From positions 186,001 through 250,000 of the forward strand of contig NZ_CP162602.1 of NCBI RefSeq assembly GCF_040957575.1: 64,000 nt of DNA, in the 5' to 3' direction. Made by a program: the position numbers and the translations under genes. The stretch comes from Vibrio sp. HB236076. GTDB taxonomy: Bacteria; Pseudomonadota; Gammaproteobacteria; Enterobacterales; Vibrionaceae. Below the pieces are notes generated by a model. The model ran no database searches, had not been told where the DNA came from, and was given only the letters and a program-made list of their open reading frames with translations. Positions 46,892-54,904 of this stretch are shown here, one piece after another (the stretch's first letter is position 1; each line of letters starts with the position of its first letter).

Positions 46892-47497
46892 ATGGCATCC
46901 TACTGGTCTCGTTCACAATCCCACGAAGATTCTTTACTGATAAAACAAATAGCCATTCATGCGCTGTTGTTTTTGTACGCCAATCCCAGCCATATTTCAC
47001 TGAGTGTTCACGATAGAAACGCTTTATTGTTACGCTGGCTCAAAAGTCGTACCAAACAACTTAAGTACAAAAGCATTAAAAAACCACTTAAAATCTTACT
47101 TCAGCAAGGTAAACAAAATGGCAACCTTGAGCATCTGTTAGATTTTTGTCTATCACAAAATCTCCCCACACCTAAGCCACCTCACCTTGATAGTTTCTTA
47201 TTGTTACTCAGAGATATTGAGAAAAAGCTCGGTACAACAGTACTTCATACTTCACCGCGAGAGGTGGATCTAAAGCACGATGAAAATGGCTGTTTGCTCT
47301 GTGTGCTAACGGAAAATTTACATCAGCACTTTAACGAACACAACCAATTAATCGCGCCGATTACGATGCTTTTTCGCGGACCTTTACACTTGAGACAACA
47401 CTTTTTATCCAGTATCTATATTAGTGAGACATTTCGCTATCAAGTTGGATATCAAGATGATGAGTTTGTGAGGATTGAATTACAGCTGACTCAGTAA
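46892..47497 (+). CDS. DUF2913-like protein of unknown function
   Basis: 201 residues, soluble. The early part HALLFLYANPSHISLSVHDR and NALLLRWLKSRTKQLKYKSIKKPLKILLQQGKQNGNLEHLLDF (about residues 44-86) resembles the vibrio-specific DUF2913 family as I remember it. The C-terminal part is basic and not recognised. It starts 24 bases after the tRNA-Leu gene. Its ribosome site is weak. This family has no known function. The downstream hairpin (47525-47551) could end it. Confidence 0.6.
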   Translation: MASYWSRSQSHEDSLLIKQIAIHALLFLYANPSHISLSVHDRNALLLRWLKSRTKQLKYKSIKKPLKILLQQGKQNGNLEHLLDFCLSQNLPTPKPPHLDSFLLLLRDIEKKLGTTVLHTSPREVDLKHDENGCLLCVLTENLHQHFNEHNQLIAPITMLFRGPLHLRQHFLSSIYISETFRYQVGYQDDEFVRIELQLTQ

Positions 47498-47524
47498 TCG
47501 GTATTGGGTTGAGAGGGGTTTATA

Positions 47525-47551
47525 ACTGGCAATAGCTAGGATTGCCAGTAT
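47525..47551. terminator. Stem-loop shared by convergent genes
   Basis: ACTGGCAAT and ATTGCCAGT pair over nine positions around AGCTAGG-type loop bases. It lies between the DUF2913-like gene and the small leftward gene. U tails are poor on both strands, so efficiency is uncertain. Confidence 0.55.
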
Positions 47552-47559
47552 GCTTGAAG

Positions 47560-47643
47560 TTAACCTGCTTTTTTCTCTTCTCGTACTTCTTTCCAATAAA
47601 GTGTACGAAGTCGATGCAGTTGAGCTCTTCTTATCTTTTTCAT
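47560..47643 (-). CDS. 27-codon basic small protein of unknown function
   Basis: A minus-strand frame of 27 codons plus TAA. It begins MKKIRRAQLHRLRTLYWKE and continues with a charged VREEKKAG end. GAGGA lies about eight bases before the ATG. It is highly basic and looks like one amphipathic helix. A stem-loop lies just downstream. The good ribosome site, compact frame and isolated position suggest a real small protein that automated tools would miss. No family is recognised. Confidence 0.55.
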   Translation of the reverse strand: MKKIRRAQLHRLRTLYWKEVREEKKAG

Positions 47644-48043
47644 GGATAAGTCCTCGTGTCAGTTGCTCATTTTGAGCTTATTATCACTTTGTGCTCACAA
47701 GAAAAACACAAAGCCGTTATTGTTTATCTCGAAAAAACGACGAACACCCGATCGCTGTTCGATTATTTAAACGGGTAAGGCATTGCTCGTCTTTTATTTA
47801 AGATAATTCCCTGCCTTAAGTAGGCAATATAATTTATCTAACACATGTTACATTAACATGTCAAACAAATTTATTATTAATGACGCCTCAGTCAAACCGC
47901 TTTGTCTCACGTACCTTTTATCAAAACCACTGCGCATAACTGCACTCACCCGCTCTGATCACCACACCCAAAAGATTATCGTGATCACCGTCACTATTAT
48001 TCTTAACCTCCTTATTTGGGGTTAGGCTTATTGCCTATCGATT
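47644..48043. other. Intergenic region upstream of csrB
   Basis: About 400 bases without a credible gene. It contains the promoter of the small leftward gene, a perfect 8+3+8 palindrome at 47843-47861, and a looser TGATCAC/GTGATCAC pair near 47957-47986. The function of the middle part is unknown. Confidence 0.4.
47843..47861. promoter_or_regulatory. Perfect palindrome of unknown function
   Basis: ACATGTTA and TAACATGT flank CAT. The site lies about 200 bases upstream of the GacA-type box and 200 bases from the small leftward gene. It has the size of a dimeric repressor operator. Confidence 0.4.
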
Positions 48044-48063
48044 TTGTAAGAGATCTCTTACAA
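48044..48063. promoter_or_regulatory. GacA/VarA (UvrY) binding box of csrB
   Basis: TTGTAAGAGATCTCTTACAA is a perfect 20-base palindrome that contains the full GacA consensus TGTAAG-N6-CTTACA. It lies about 150 bases upstream of the predicted csrB transcription start, the usual distance for the upstream activating site of csrB-type genes. In vibrios the regulator is VarA, paired with VarS. Confidence 0.88.
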
Positions 48064-48176
48064 ACAGGTGAGATATGTGATTTTAAATAGCTACGAACAT
48101 GGCCAAAAACAACTCAAATCATTGATTTAATTCAATTTTATTATTTTCTACTTTCATTGTAAAAAAATAAGTCAGA

Positions 48177-48205
48177 TTGTTTTAATAAAGCGAATTTTCA
48201 ATAAT
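48177..48205 (+). promoter_or_regulatory. Predicted csrB core promoter
   Basis: TTGTTT at 48177-48182 and AATAAT at 48200-48205 are separated by 17 bases and point to a start at about 48212, where GTCGACAGG matches the start of E. coli CsrB. Confidence 0.6.
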
Positions 48206-48211
48206 AACTTC

Positions 48212-48483
48212 GTCGACAGGATGACGACAAACAAAATCCCAAAGGATTTGGGTCTCTTAGGATAAGAGCTTCAAATCAGGAAGATTTGAGAAAAGGACTT
48301 GTTAAACCAGGATGGTCATTTGCAGGATGCAAATGCAATGGACACCGCTAGGATGGCGATGAATATGGATGACGTTACAGGATGTAGCACACTATCATGG
48401 AATGATGCAGGGAGCACTTAAGTAGCGGGATTGCTGCAAAAAGGAATAAACCCTGTCCGATTTATCGGACAGGGTTTTCTTTT
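48212..48483 (+). ncRNA. csrB: CsrB-family CsrA-sequestering sRNA
   Basis: About 270 bases with roughly fifteen GGA motifs, many as AGGA in hairpin loops: CATTTGC-AGGA-TGCAAATG, CCCAAAGGATTTGGG, TCTTAGGATAAGA, CAAATC-AGGA-AGATTTG and ATCAT-GGA-ATGAT. The first bases GTCGACAGG and the end region GCAGGGAGCA with GTAGC-GGGA-TTGCTGC match remembered E. coli CsrB. It binds many CsrA dimers and so frees CsrA-repressed mRNAs. In V. cholerae three such RNAs (CsrB, C, D) work together under VarS/VarA, so the exact letter is uncertain. It was identified from structure and motif; there is no protein frame. Confidence 0.92.
48451..48483 (+). terminator. Terminator of csrB
   Basis: CCCTGTCCGA and TCGGACAGGG form a ten-pair stem with a TTTA loop, followed by TTTTCTTTT. 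Confidence 0.92.
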
Positions 48484-48496
48484 ATCTCCGGCATGA

Positions 48497-48665
48497 ATAC
48501 CAATCTAACTAAATAGCTGCTCATCCTCGCTAATTAAAAACGCGATAACGTCGTTAAACATCACGGGCAGAATAACAACGTCGGTTCTTGTTAAGAAAAG
48601 AAGCGGTCTTGGTCTCACGTTTTTTTCTGCGCTATCATTGACGACTTACTTCATCAGATTGGTAT
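48497..48665 (-). repeat. Dispersed intergenic repeat, copy C (inverted)
   Basis: A 169-base element bounded by ATACCAATCT and AGATTGGTAT. Its reverse complement aligns with copies A and B, sharing GTCAATGATAGCGCAG, ACGTGAGACCAAG, GTTATTCTGCCCGTGATG and TTTAACGACGTTATCG. It lies just after the csrB terminator and contains no gene. Confidence 0.82.
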
Positions 48666-49098
48666 AGCATTACCTTTTTCTATCGTCACGATTGATTTTA
48701 TTCGCTGTATTTCACCATCAAAAACCTCTAAGTTTCGCCCATTACTGCCTTACCCCACTTTTGCATTTGCAGTATTGATACCAATCCCACTTTTAGCGGA
48801 AATTCATCGGTTATCGGTTAACAACGTACACGTGTCGCGATCATTGATATCAAAATCAGCGACGTAAAAAACACAGAGCGTATTTCAACTTCATCGTGAC
48901 CGTCACATAGGCCTCTTTTACTCATAATGCGTAAAAAAGCGAGAAAACCTAGTAACAGAGTAAAAACCTTTCTAGTATAAAAATAGAACGAGATTTAACT
49001 GTTGATGACTCTTAACCGCTATCGGGAACACACTTTTTAAGTGACCCACTCTATTGATTCACTATTTATATTGACACGACATTTTTTGAGGCTTAGGC
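48666..49098. other. Intergenic region before rimK
   Basis: About 430 bases. The right end must hold the rimK promoter. A single ATACCAATCC sequence at about 48778 resembles a repeat end but has no partner. No gene or RNA was seen. Confidence 0.45.
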
Positions 49099-50004
49099 AT
49101 GCGTATAGCGATTCTTTCTCGTAACAAAAACCTTTATTCAACTCAACGACTCAAGGAAGCGGGAGAGTTAAGGGGTCATACGGTTGATATCATTGATACT
49201 CTCCATTGCTACATGGATATCACCAGTAATAATCCCAAAATCCGCTATAAAGGCAAAGAGCTACCGGATTATGATGCGGTGATCCCTCGTATCGGTGCGT
49301 CTATCACTTTTTACGGAACCGCCGTAGTCAGACAATTTGAAATGATGGGCACTTTTTGTGTCAACGAATCCGTGGCCATCAGTCGTTCTCGTGACAAGCT
49401 GAGATCATTGCAATTATTGTCAAGAAAAGGCATCGGATTACCGCGGACGGGATTTGCGCATCACCCTGATAACATCCCAGACTTAATTCGCAACGTCGGT
49501 GGGGCGCCGGTAGTGATCAAGTTATTAGAAGGCACACAAGGGATCGGCGTCGTACTCGCAGAAACCAATCAAGCCGCCGAAAGCGTTATTGAAGCCTTTA
49601 TGGGCATGAAAGCCAACATTTTAGTACAAGAGTTTATCGCAGAAGCCAAAGGAGCCGATATCCGCTGCTTTGTCGTTGGCAATAAAGTGATTGCGGCAAT
49701 GAAACGCCAAGCAAAAGAAGGTGAATTTCGCTCAAACTTACACCGCGGTGGTCAAGCCAACCTGATTAAGTTGACCAAAGAAGAGCGAGCGACCGCGTTA
49801 AGCGCGGCGAAAGTGATGGGATTAAACCTATGTGGTGTGGATATTTTACAATCGGAACGCGGCCCAGTGGTCATGGAAGTCAATTCTTCCCCAGGTCTTG
49901 AAGGCATCGAGCAAGCGACACAGAAAGACGTGGCTGGAATGATTTTTGAGTTTATCGAAAAAAATGCTCGCCCACATGCCAATCGTATGAAAGGTCAAGG
50001 GTAA
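49099..50004 (+). CDS. rimK: RimK-family ATP-grasp glutamate ligase
   Basis: 301 residues. It starts [22 protein letters not shown]. Further motifs are [15 protein letters not shown], the ATP-grasp loops [19 protein letters not shown] and [21 protein letters not shown], and the metal-binding [15 protein letters not shown]. RimK adds glutamates to the C-terminal end of ribosomal protein S6 and affects ribosome composition; in some bacteria its activity responds to c-di-GMP. The following RimB-like protease gene begins directly after its stop, as in other rimK operons. Confidence 0.94.
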   Translation: MRIAILSRNKNLYSTQRLKEAGELRGHTVDIIDTLHCYMDITSNNPKIRYKGKELPDYDAVIPRIGASITFYGTAVVRQFEMMGTFCVNESVAISRSRDKLRSLQLLSRKGIGLPRTGFAHHPDNIPDLIRNVGGAPVVIKLLEGTQGIGVVLAETNQAAESVIEAFMGMKANILVQEFIAEAKGADIRCFVVGNKVIAAMKRQAKEGEFRSNLHRGGQANLIKLTKEERATALSAAKVMGLNLCGVDILQSERGPVVMEVNSSPGLEGIEQATQKDVAGMIFEFIEKNARPHANRMKGQG

Positions 50005-50463
50005 ATGACATTGTTAACAAGATTAGGTACACGTATGGACAAACTCATTATCGGTAGAACAGAATCAATCAATCTACCTGATCTCGGGATCTTCGGCCTA
50101 CTAAGTCGCGTCGACACTGGGGCTAAGACCTCGTCAATTCATGTCGACAACACCTTTTGTACCGTTGAAAATGGACAACGTTGGGTCGAATTCGATTTAC
50201 ATCCCGATGTCTATCATCTCGATGAAATCGTTCATTGCCGTGCAAAATTAAAAAGCACTCGCAAGATCAAGTCATCCAATGGCAGTTTTGAATATCGCTG
50301 TGTTATCACCACCACGCTTGAAATGGGTGGACAGCGTTGGCCTATCGATATTTCCTTGAGTAACCGACAGGATATGACCTACCTTATGTTACTTGGCCGC
50401 CAAGCGATGAAAGGTCGTGTTTTGGTCGACCCCAGTGCCAAACATTTACTAAAAAAGCGATAA
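50005..50463 (+). CDS. rimB: Retropepsin-like aspartic protease (RimB/RloA-like)
   Basis: 152 residues from the first ATG; an ATG at 50035 (MDKLIIGRTES) gives 142 and fits the family start equally well. The retropepsin core RVDTGAKTSSIHVDN carries the catalytic Asp, and LMLLGRQAMKGRVLVDP ends the domain. RimB removes glutamate tails that RimK adds to S6, which fits its position immediately after rimK. It is often labelled an ATP-dependent zinc protease, a name that poorly describes the fold. Confidence 0.85.
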   Translation: MTLLTRLGTRMDKLIIGRTESINLPDLGIFGLLSRVDTGAKTSSIHVDNTFCTVENGQRWVEFDLHPDVYHLDEIVHCRAKLKSTRKIKSSNGSFEYRCVITTTLEMGGQRWPIDISLSNRQDMTYLMLLGRQAMKGRVLVDPSAKHLLKKR

Positions 50464-50490
50464 GCTGATTGCCACTTCCCCTCTTTATTT

Positions 50491-50520
50491 AGCGCGAATA
50501 CATTTCGCGCTTTTTTGTTT
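50491..50520 (+). terminator. Terminator of the rimK operon
   Basis: AGCGCGAA and TTCGCGCT pair over eight positions around TACAT and enter TTTTTTG. It lies 28 bases after the rimB stop. Confidence 0.9.
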
Positions 50521-50668
50521 GACCTTTCTTGCCTTTTTCATGACAAGGATAAATAAAAACTTCATATAAATGACATCTATCATCAACTGAATTGTCATCG
50601 ATAGAATCGAAGATAGTTTCTAACGAAATCAAACCACACTCGTTCGAAATACAAAAGGAAACGTCTTC

Positions 50669-51967
50669 ATGAAAAAGCTTTGGATGGCCTCATTGGTCAG
50701 TGCATCGGTCTCATTGCCGGCAATGGCAACCACTGAAATTACTTGGTGGCACGCAATGTCAGGTCAATTGGGTGAAACAGTCAATAAAATTGCGCACGAC
50801 TTTAATAACGCGCAAGACGACTACAAAATTACCCCAGTTTACAAAGGTGAGTACCCTGAAACCCTCACTGCAGGTATTGCGGCGTTTCGAGCGAAGCAAT
50901 CACCGAACATTTTGCAAGTGATGGATGCTGGCGCAGCAACCATTATGAATGCACCTGGTGTCGCCAAGCCCGTTCAAGATATTATGATTGAATCTGGCTA
51001 CCCATTTAAAACCTCAGACTACCTTGCCGGTGTCCGCAACTTCTACGCTGACAGCGATGGCAAAATGATTGGTATGCCATTTAACAGTTCAACGCCTGTG
51101 CTTTACTACAACAAAGACCTGTTGAAAAAGGCCGGTATTGATACCCCACCAGCGACCTTTGAACAGTTTGAAAAAGATGCTGAGAAATTAAAGCAAACGG
51201 GTGTCGTCGCACTGTCAGAATCCCACACCCCGTGGATTTTGTTTGAAAACTTCAAATCTCGTCACAACTTGCCTGTGGCCGATGAAAACAACGGTTACGA
51301 CGGCCCAGCAACTAAGATTGAATACAACAGTAAAGACATGGTTATGCAGTTAACCAAGTTTAAAGAGTGGCACGATAAAGGCTACTTTAAGTACTTTGGC
51401 AAAAACTGGGACAACAACCAAGTGCCATTCGAGCGTGGTGAGGTGGCCATGTGGCTAGGTTCTTCAGGTTCGTTTGGTGGTTTGCGCGACCGCGTTAAAT
51501 TTAACCTCGGCACCACTTACTTGCCGAGCTGGGACAGCTTGACCAAAGAAAACTACCACACCTTTATCGGCGGTGCAGCGCTGTTTGCTCTTAGTGGTCA
51601 CAGCAAAGACGAAGACAAAGCCGTCGCCGCATTCTTTAACTACCTCACTCAACCTGAAGTGCAAATGGAATGGCACAAAACCACAGGTTATGTCCCTGTT
51701 ACCAACGCCGCTTATGAACTCACCAAGCAGTCGGGTTATTACCAAGAATCCCCAGACGCTGAAATTGGCGTTAAGCAGTTGAGTTTGCAGTCAGGCGCTT
51801 GGAACAATGGATATCGCTTGGGCTTTTACCCACAAATTCGCGAAGTCATCTGGAGCGAGTTTGACAAAATCATCGCTGGAGACACCAGTGTTGAAGAGGG
51901 TCTCAACACGATAGAGCAACAAGGTAATCAACTGCTTTCTCGCTTCAAACGCACATTGAAAAAGTAA
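50669..51967 (+). CDS. ugpB: Glycerol-3-phosphate ABC transporter, periplasmic binding protein
   Basis: 432 residues with a cleavable signal peptide ending near PAMATTEITWWHAMSG. UgpB features are WWHAMSGQLGETVNKI, YKGEYPETLTAGIAAFRA, MPFNSSTPVLYYNKDLL and FIGGAALFALSGHSK. It captures glycerol-3-phosphate or glycerophosphodiesters such as glycerophosphocholine in the periplasm. AAAGGAAA precedes the ATG. A 12-pair hairpin follows it, which may raise binding-protein output relative to the rest of the operon. Confidence 0.93.
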   Translation: MKKLWMASLVSASVSLPAMATTEITWWHAMSGQLGETVNKIAHDFNNAQDDYKITPVYKGEYPETLTAGIAAFRAKQSPNILQVMDAGAATIMNAPGVAKPVQDIMIESGYPFKTSDYLAGVRNFYADSDGKMIGMPFNSSTPVLYYNKDLLKKAGIDTPPATFEQFEKDAEKLKQTGVVALSESHTPWILFENFKSRHNLPVADENNGYDGPATKIEYNSKDMVMQLTKFKEWHDKGYFKYFGKNWDNNQVPFERGEVAMWLGSSGSFGGLRDRVKFNLGTTYLPSWDSLTKENYHTFIGGAALFALSGHSKDEDKAVAAFFNYLTQPEVQMEWHKTTGYVPVTNAAYELTKQSGYYQESPDAEIGVKQLSLQSGAWNNGYRLGFYPQIREVIWSEFDKIIAGDTSVEEGLNTIEQQGNQLLSRFKRTLKK

Positions 51968-51981
51968 ATCTCCGTTCTGAA

Positions 51982-52012
51982 AAGTTGTCACTGTGCTACT
52001 CAGTGACAACTT
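51982..52012 (+). terminator. Intercistronic hairpin between ugpB and ugpA
   Basis: AAGTTGTCACTG and CAGTGACAACTT pair perfectly with a seven-base loop and are followed by CTTTTACA. It is probably a leaky terminator or a 3' protective structure that allows more UgpB than membrane subunits. Confidence 0.7.
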
Positions 52013-52049
52013 CTTTTACATTGCACGCTTAGTTTAAGTTGGAAGTATT

Positions 52050-52928
52050 GTGGAAAATCGTCAACAGTTTCGCCACTCACCATTGCCTTATTGGTTTTTG
52101 GCTCCGCAAATAATTATTATTGCTATTTTTTTCTTATATCCCGCAGCGAAAGCGGTTTACCTGTCTTTTATGCTGGAAGACCCTTGGGGGTTATCATCGA
52201 CCTTTGTCTGGTTTGAGAACTACCAAATCCTTTTCTCATCAAGTGAATACCTAGACTCGTTGATGTTTACGCTCGGATTTTCACTGGTGGTCTCTTTTCT
52301 CTCCCTCGCCATTGCCTTGTTATTGGCCGTGAAAGCCAACAATATTTTACACGGTCAAGGACTGTATAAAATCTCGCTAACTTGGGTTTACGCGGTAGCC
52401 CCAGCCGTAGCTGGTGTGATTGGCGTGTTTTTATTTCGCCCAAATATCGGCATTATGACGGACTTTTTTGCCTCCTTTGGCTGGAACTTTAGTTTACAGA
52501 ACAGCAGTGATGCGATGATCGCACTGGTCATTGTGGCGGTTTGGAAACAAATCTCCGTCAACTTTGTCTATTTTTTGGCCGGCTTGCAGTCTATCCCTAA
52601 ATCCGTGCAAGAAGCCTCTTTACTGGATTGCACCAGCTCCACCAAGCGCTTTTGGACCATTACCTTTCCACTTTTAGCACCAACGGGCTTTTTCTTGCTC
52701 GTGATTAACCTGACTTACGCTTTTTTCGAAACCTTCGGCATTATCGATACCATGACAGGGGGTGGGCCAGGTGGCAGTACCAATGCACTGGTTTACAAAG
52801 TGTTTCGCGACGGCTTTATTGGTGCTGACTTGGGCGGTAGCTCCGCGCAATCTGTCGTACTGTTACTGCTGGTTTTATTGTTAACCTTCCTTCAATTCCG
52901 CTTTATTGAAAAGCGTATTCATTACTAG
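52050..52928 (+). CDS. ugpA: Glycerol-3-phosphate ABC transporter, permease UgpA
   Basis: 292 residues with six helices. The EAA loop reads SVQEASLLDCTSSTKRFWTI, and FFETFGIIDTMTGGGPGGSTN is the typical MalF/UgpA late segment. It pairs with UgpE to form the inner-membrane channel. It starts with GTG or the nearby ATG-like position at 52050 (GTG GAA AAT); GGAAG lies just before it. ugpE starts eight bases after its stop. Confidence 0.92.
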   Translation: MENRQQFRHSPLPYWFLAPQIIIIAIFFLYPAAKAVYLSFMLEDPWGLSSTFVWFENYQILFSSSEYLDSLMFTLGFSLVVSFLSLAIALLLAVKANNILHGQGLYKISLTWVYAVAPAVAGVIGVFLFRPNIGIMTDFFASFGWNFSLQNSSDAMIALVIVAVWKQISVNFVYFLAGLQSIPKSVQEASLLDCTSSTKRFWTITFPLLAPTGFFLLVINLTYAFFETFGIIDTMTGGGPGGSTNALVYKVFRDGFIGADLGGSSAQSVVLLLLVLLLTFLQFRFIEKRIHY

Positions 52929-52936
52929 AGGCCATT

Positions 52937-53776
52937 ATGAAACCCATTCAGTGGAGCGATCACGCTATTTTACTTGTAGGGGCCGCTTTTTTGCTTACCC
53001 CGTTGTGGCTTATTTTCGCCAGCTCAACTCACGATCCTACTCTCATCGTTCAAGATGGTTTGCAATGGACATTGGGCGATAACTTTGAGGTCTATGCTGA
53101 GGCTTGGAATAAAAGCTTGGGCTTTCTCGGTGATGTCACGGCGCAAAAAATGCTCATGAACTCAATGATTATGGGACTGGGCTTCGCCATTGGCAAAATT
53201 GTGATTTCGCTTTTAGCAGCCTACGCCCTGGTGTACTTTCGCCTGCCTTATGCCAGTGCGTGGTTTGGATTGATCTTTGTCACCTTGCTGCTGCCACTCG
53301 AAGTAAGAATTATCCCTTCTTACGAGGTCGTGGCTGGTTTTGGCATGCTCAATTCTTATGCCGGCCTTATCGTCCCTTTGATTGCGTCAGCAACGGCGAC
53401 CTTCTTTTTTCGCCAATTTTTTAAAACCATTCCAAATGAATTACTCGAGGCGGCGCAACTCGATAATGCAGGGCCAATACGATTCATCTGGGATATTCTC
53501 GTCCCCTTATCAAAAACCATGATTGCCGCCATTTTCATCATTATGTTTGTCGTTGGATGGAACCAGTATTTATGGCCAATTATGATGACAACCGATGAAA
53601 ACTACACCACGATTGTGATGGGGATAAAACAGATTTTAAGCAACATCAGCGAAAACAAACTACCGCGTTATGACTATGCCTTTGCCATGGTTATCTTTGC
53701 TATGTTACCGCCAATTTTAGTGGTGGTCGTCTTTCAGCGCTGGTTTATTAAAGGGCTCGTTGAGAGCGAAAAATAA
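52937..53776 (+). CDS. ugpE: Glycerol-3-phosphate ABC transporter, permease UgpE
   Basis: 279 residues with six helices. The EAA motif is ELLEAAQLDNAGPIRFIWDI, with VGWNQYLWPIMMTTDE and LPLEVRIIPSYEVVAGFGMLNSYAGL as further family features (about residues 115-140). It is the second half of the channel. AGAGG stands before the ATG. The ATPase gene follows after 21 bases. Confidence 0.93.
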   Translation: MKPIQWSDHAILLVGAAFLLTPLWLIFASSTHDPTLIVQDGLQWTLGDNFEVYAEAWNKSLGFLGDVTAQKMLMNSMIMGLGFAIGKIVISLLAAYALVYFRLPYASAWFGLIFVTLLLPLEVRIIPSYEVVAGFGMLNSYAGLIVPLIASATATFFFRQFFKTIPNELLEAAQLDNAGPIRFIWDILVPLSKTMIAAIFIIMFVVGWNQYLWPIMMTTDENYTTIVMGIKQILSNISENKLPRYDYAFAMVIFAMLPPILVVVVFQRWFIKGLVESEK

Positions 53777-53797
53777 CACATTTAGGAACAGATTATC

Positions 53798-54904
53798 ATG
53801 CTCACCATTAAGAACTTAGTCAAAACGTACGACAATGGCCATCAAGCTGTGAAAGGCATCGATCTCGAGGTCCAAACCGGCGAGTTTATTGTGCTGGTCG
53901 GTCCTTCTGGCTGTGGTAAATCCTCAATACTTCGCTCAATTGCGGGTTTAGAATCCATCACCAGTGGTGAAATCCACCTTTTTGATCGTCGCATTGATCA
54001 AGAAGCGCCGGCGAAACGCGATATTGCGATGGTGTTTCAAAACTACGCGCTGTACCCACATATGTCGGTGTACGATAACTTGGCGTATGGCTTAAAAAAC
54101 CGCGGTGTTGACAAGAACATCATTGATCAAAAAATCCGCCAAGTCGCTGACATTCTAAAAATTGACTCGTACCTTGATCGCAAGCCAAGCAAGTTGTCTG
54201 GTGGTCAAAGACAAAGGGTAGCCATGGGCCGTGCTATCGTTCGAGATCCCAAGCTATTTTTATTTGACGAGCCCTTGTCAAATCTCGATGCCGCGCTGCG
54301 CGCTCACATGAGACTAGAGATTAAACGCTTGCAAACCGAACTTAAAGTCACCAGCTTTTACGTTACCCACGACCAAGTTGAAGCCATGACTTTAGCCGAC
54401 CGAATCGTGGTATTAAATCAAGGTAAAGCTGAGCAAATCGGCACCCCTTCACAAGTTTACCACCAGCCGGCATCGACCTTTGTCGCTTCGTTTATGGGCA
54501 GCCCAGCGATGAATTTCACCTCAGGTGCGATTCAACAGGGGCAACTTTATTACCAAAATCAAGTCATTGGTCAGCTCGACGCCAACCATACGGCGCCAGA
54601 AGATCAACGTATTACCCTGGGCTTTCGACCTGAACATATTTCACTCGAGCCATTGGACAGCGGTCTCTCTCTTGAGGTGAACATTGACGCCATTGAGCCA
54701 CTCGGGCCAAACCAATTAGTCCATGCCAGATTACCTGACGGCACTAAGGTGATTGCGACCACACCTGAAATTGACTTTGATCTCAACACCAGTCATCGCA
54801 TTTATATTGCGTTGAACAACTTACATCTGTTTGATCGCTCTGAACGCCGTATTGAAACACAAGTACTTGATAGTAAGAGTCAATTACAACAGGCTTCATC
54901 ATGA
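53798..54904 (+). CDS. ugpC: Glycerol-3-phosphate ABC transporter, ATPase UgpC
   Basis: 368 residues. Walker A is GPSGCGKSSILRSIAG, the Q loop VFQNYALYPHM, the signature LSGGQRQRVAMGRAIV, Walker B LFLFDEPLSNLDA and the switch His YVTHDQVEAM. The C-terminal 130 residues form the regulatory OB-like domain of MalK/UgpC proteins. It powers uptake through UgpA/UgpE. Its last codons overlap the start of the DeoR gene by four bases (ATGA). Confidence 0.94.
   Translation: MLTIKNLVKTYDNGHQAVKGIDLEVQTGEFIVLVGPSGCGKSSILRSIAGLESITSGEIHLFDRRIDQEAPAKRDIAMVFQNYALYPHMSVYDNLAYGLKNRGVDKNIIDQKIRQVADILKIDSYLDRKPSKLSGGQRQRVAMGRAIVRDPKLFLFDEPLSNLDAALRAHMRLEIKRLQTELKVTSFYVTHDQVEAMTLADRIVVLNQGKAEQIGTPSQVYHQPASTFVASFMGSPAMNFTSGAIQQGQLYYQNQVIGQLDANHTAPEDQRITLGFRPEHISLEPLDSGLSLEVNIDAIEPLGPNQLVHARLPDGTKVIATTPEIDFDLNTSHRIYIALNNLHLFDRSERRIETQVLDSKSQLQQASS

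Noticed and set aside
46785..47497. An integration site (attL) at the 3' end of tRNA-Leu
   Set aside because: No integrase is next to it, and no repeat of the tRNA end was found in the following sequence.
48778..48790. A fourth copy of the dispersed repeat, from an ATACCAATCC sequence
   Set aside because: Only the end motif is present; none of the inner blocks or the opposite end follow.
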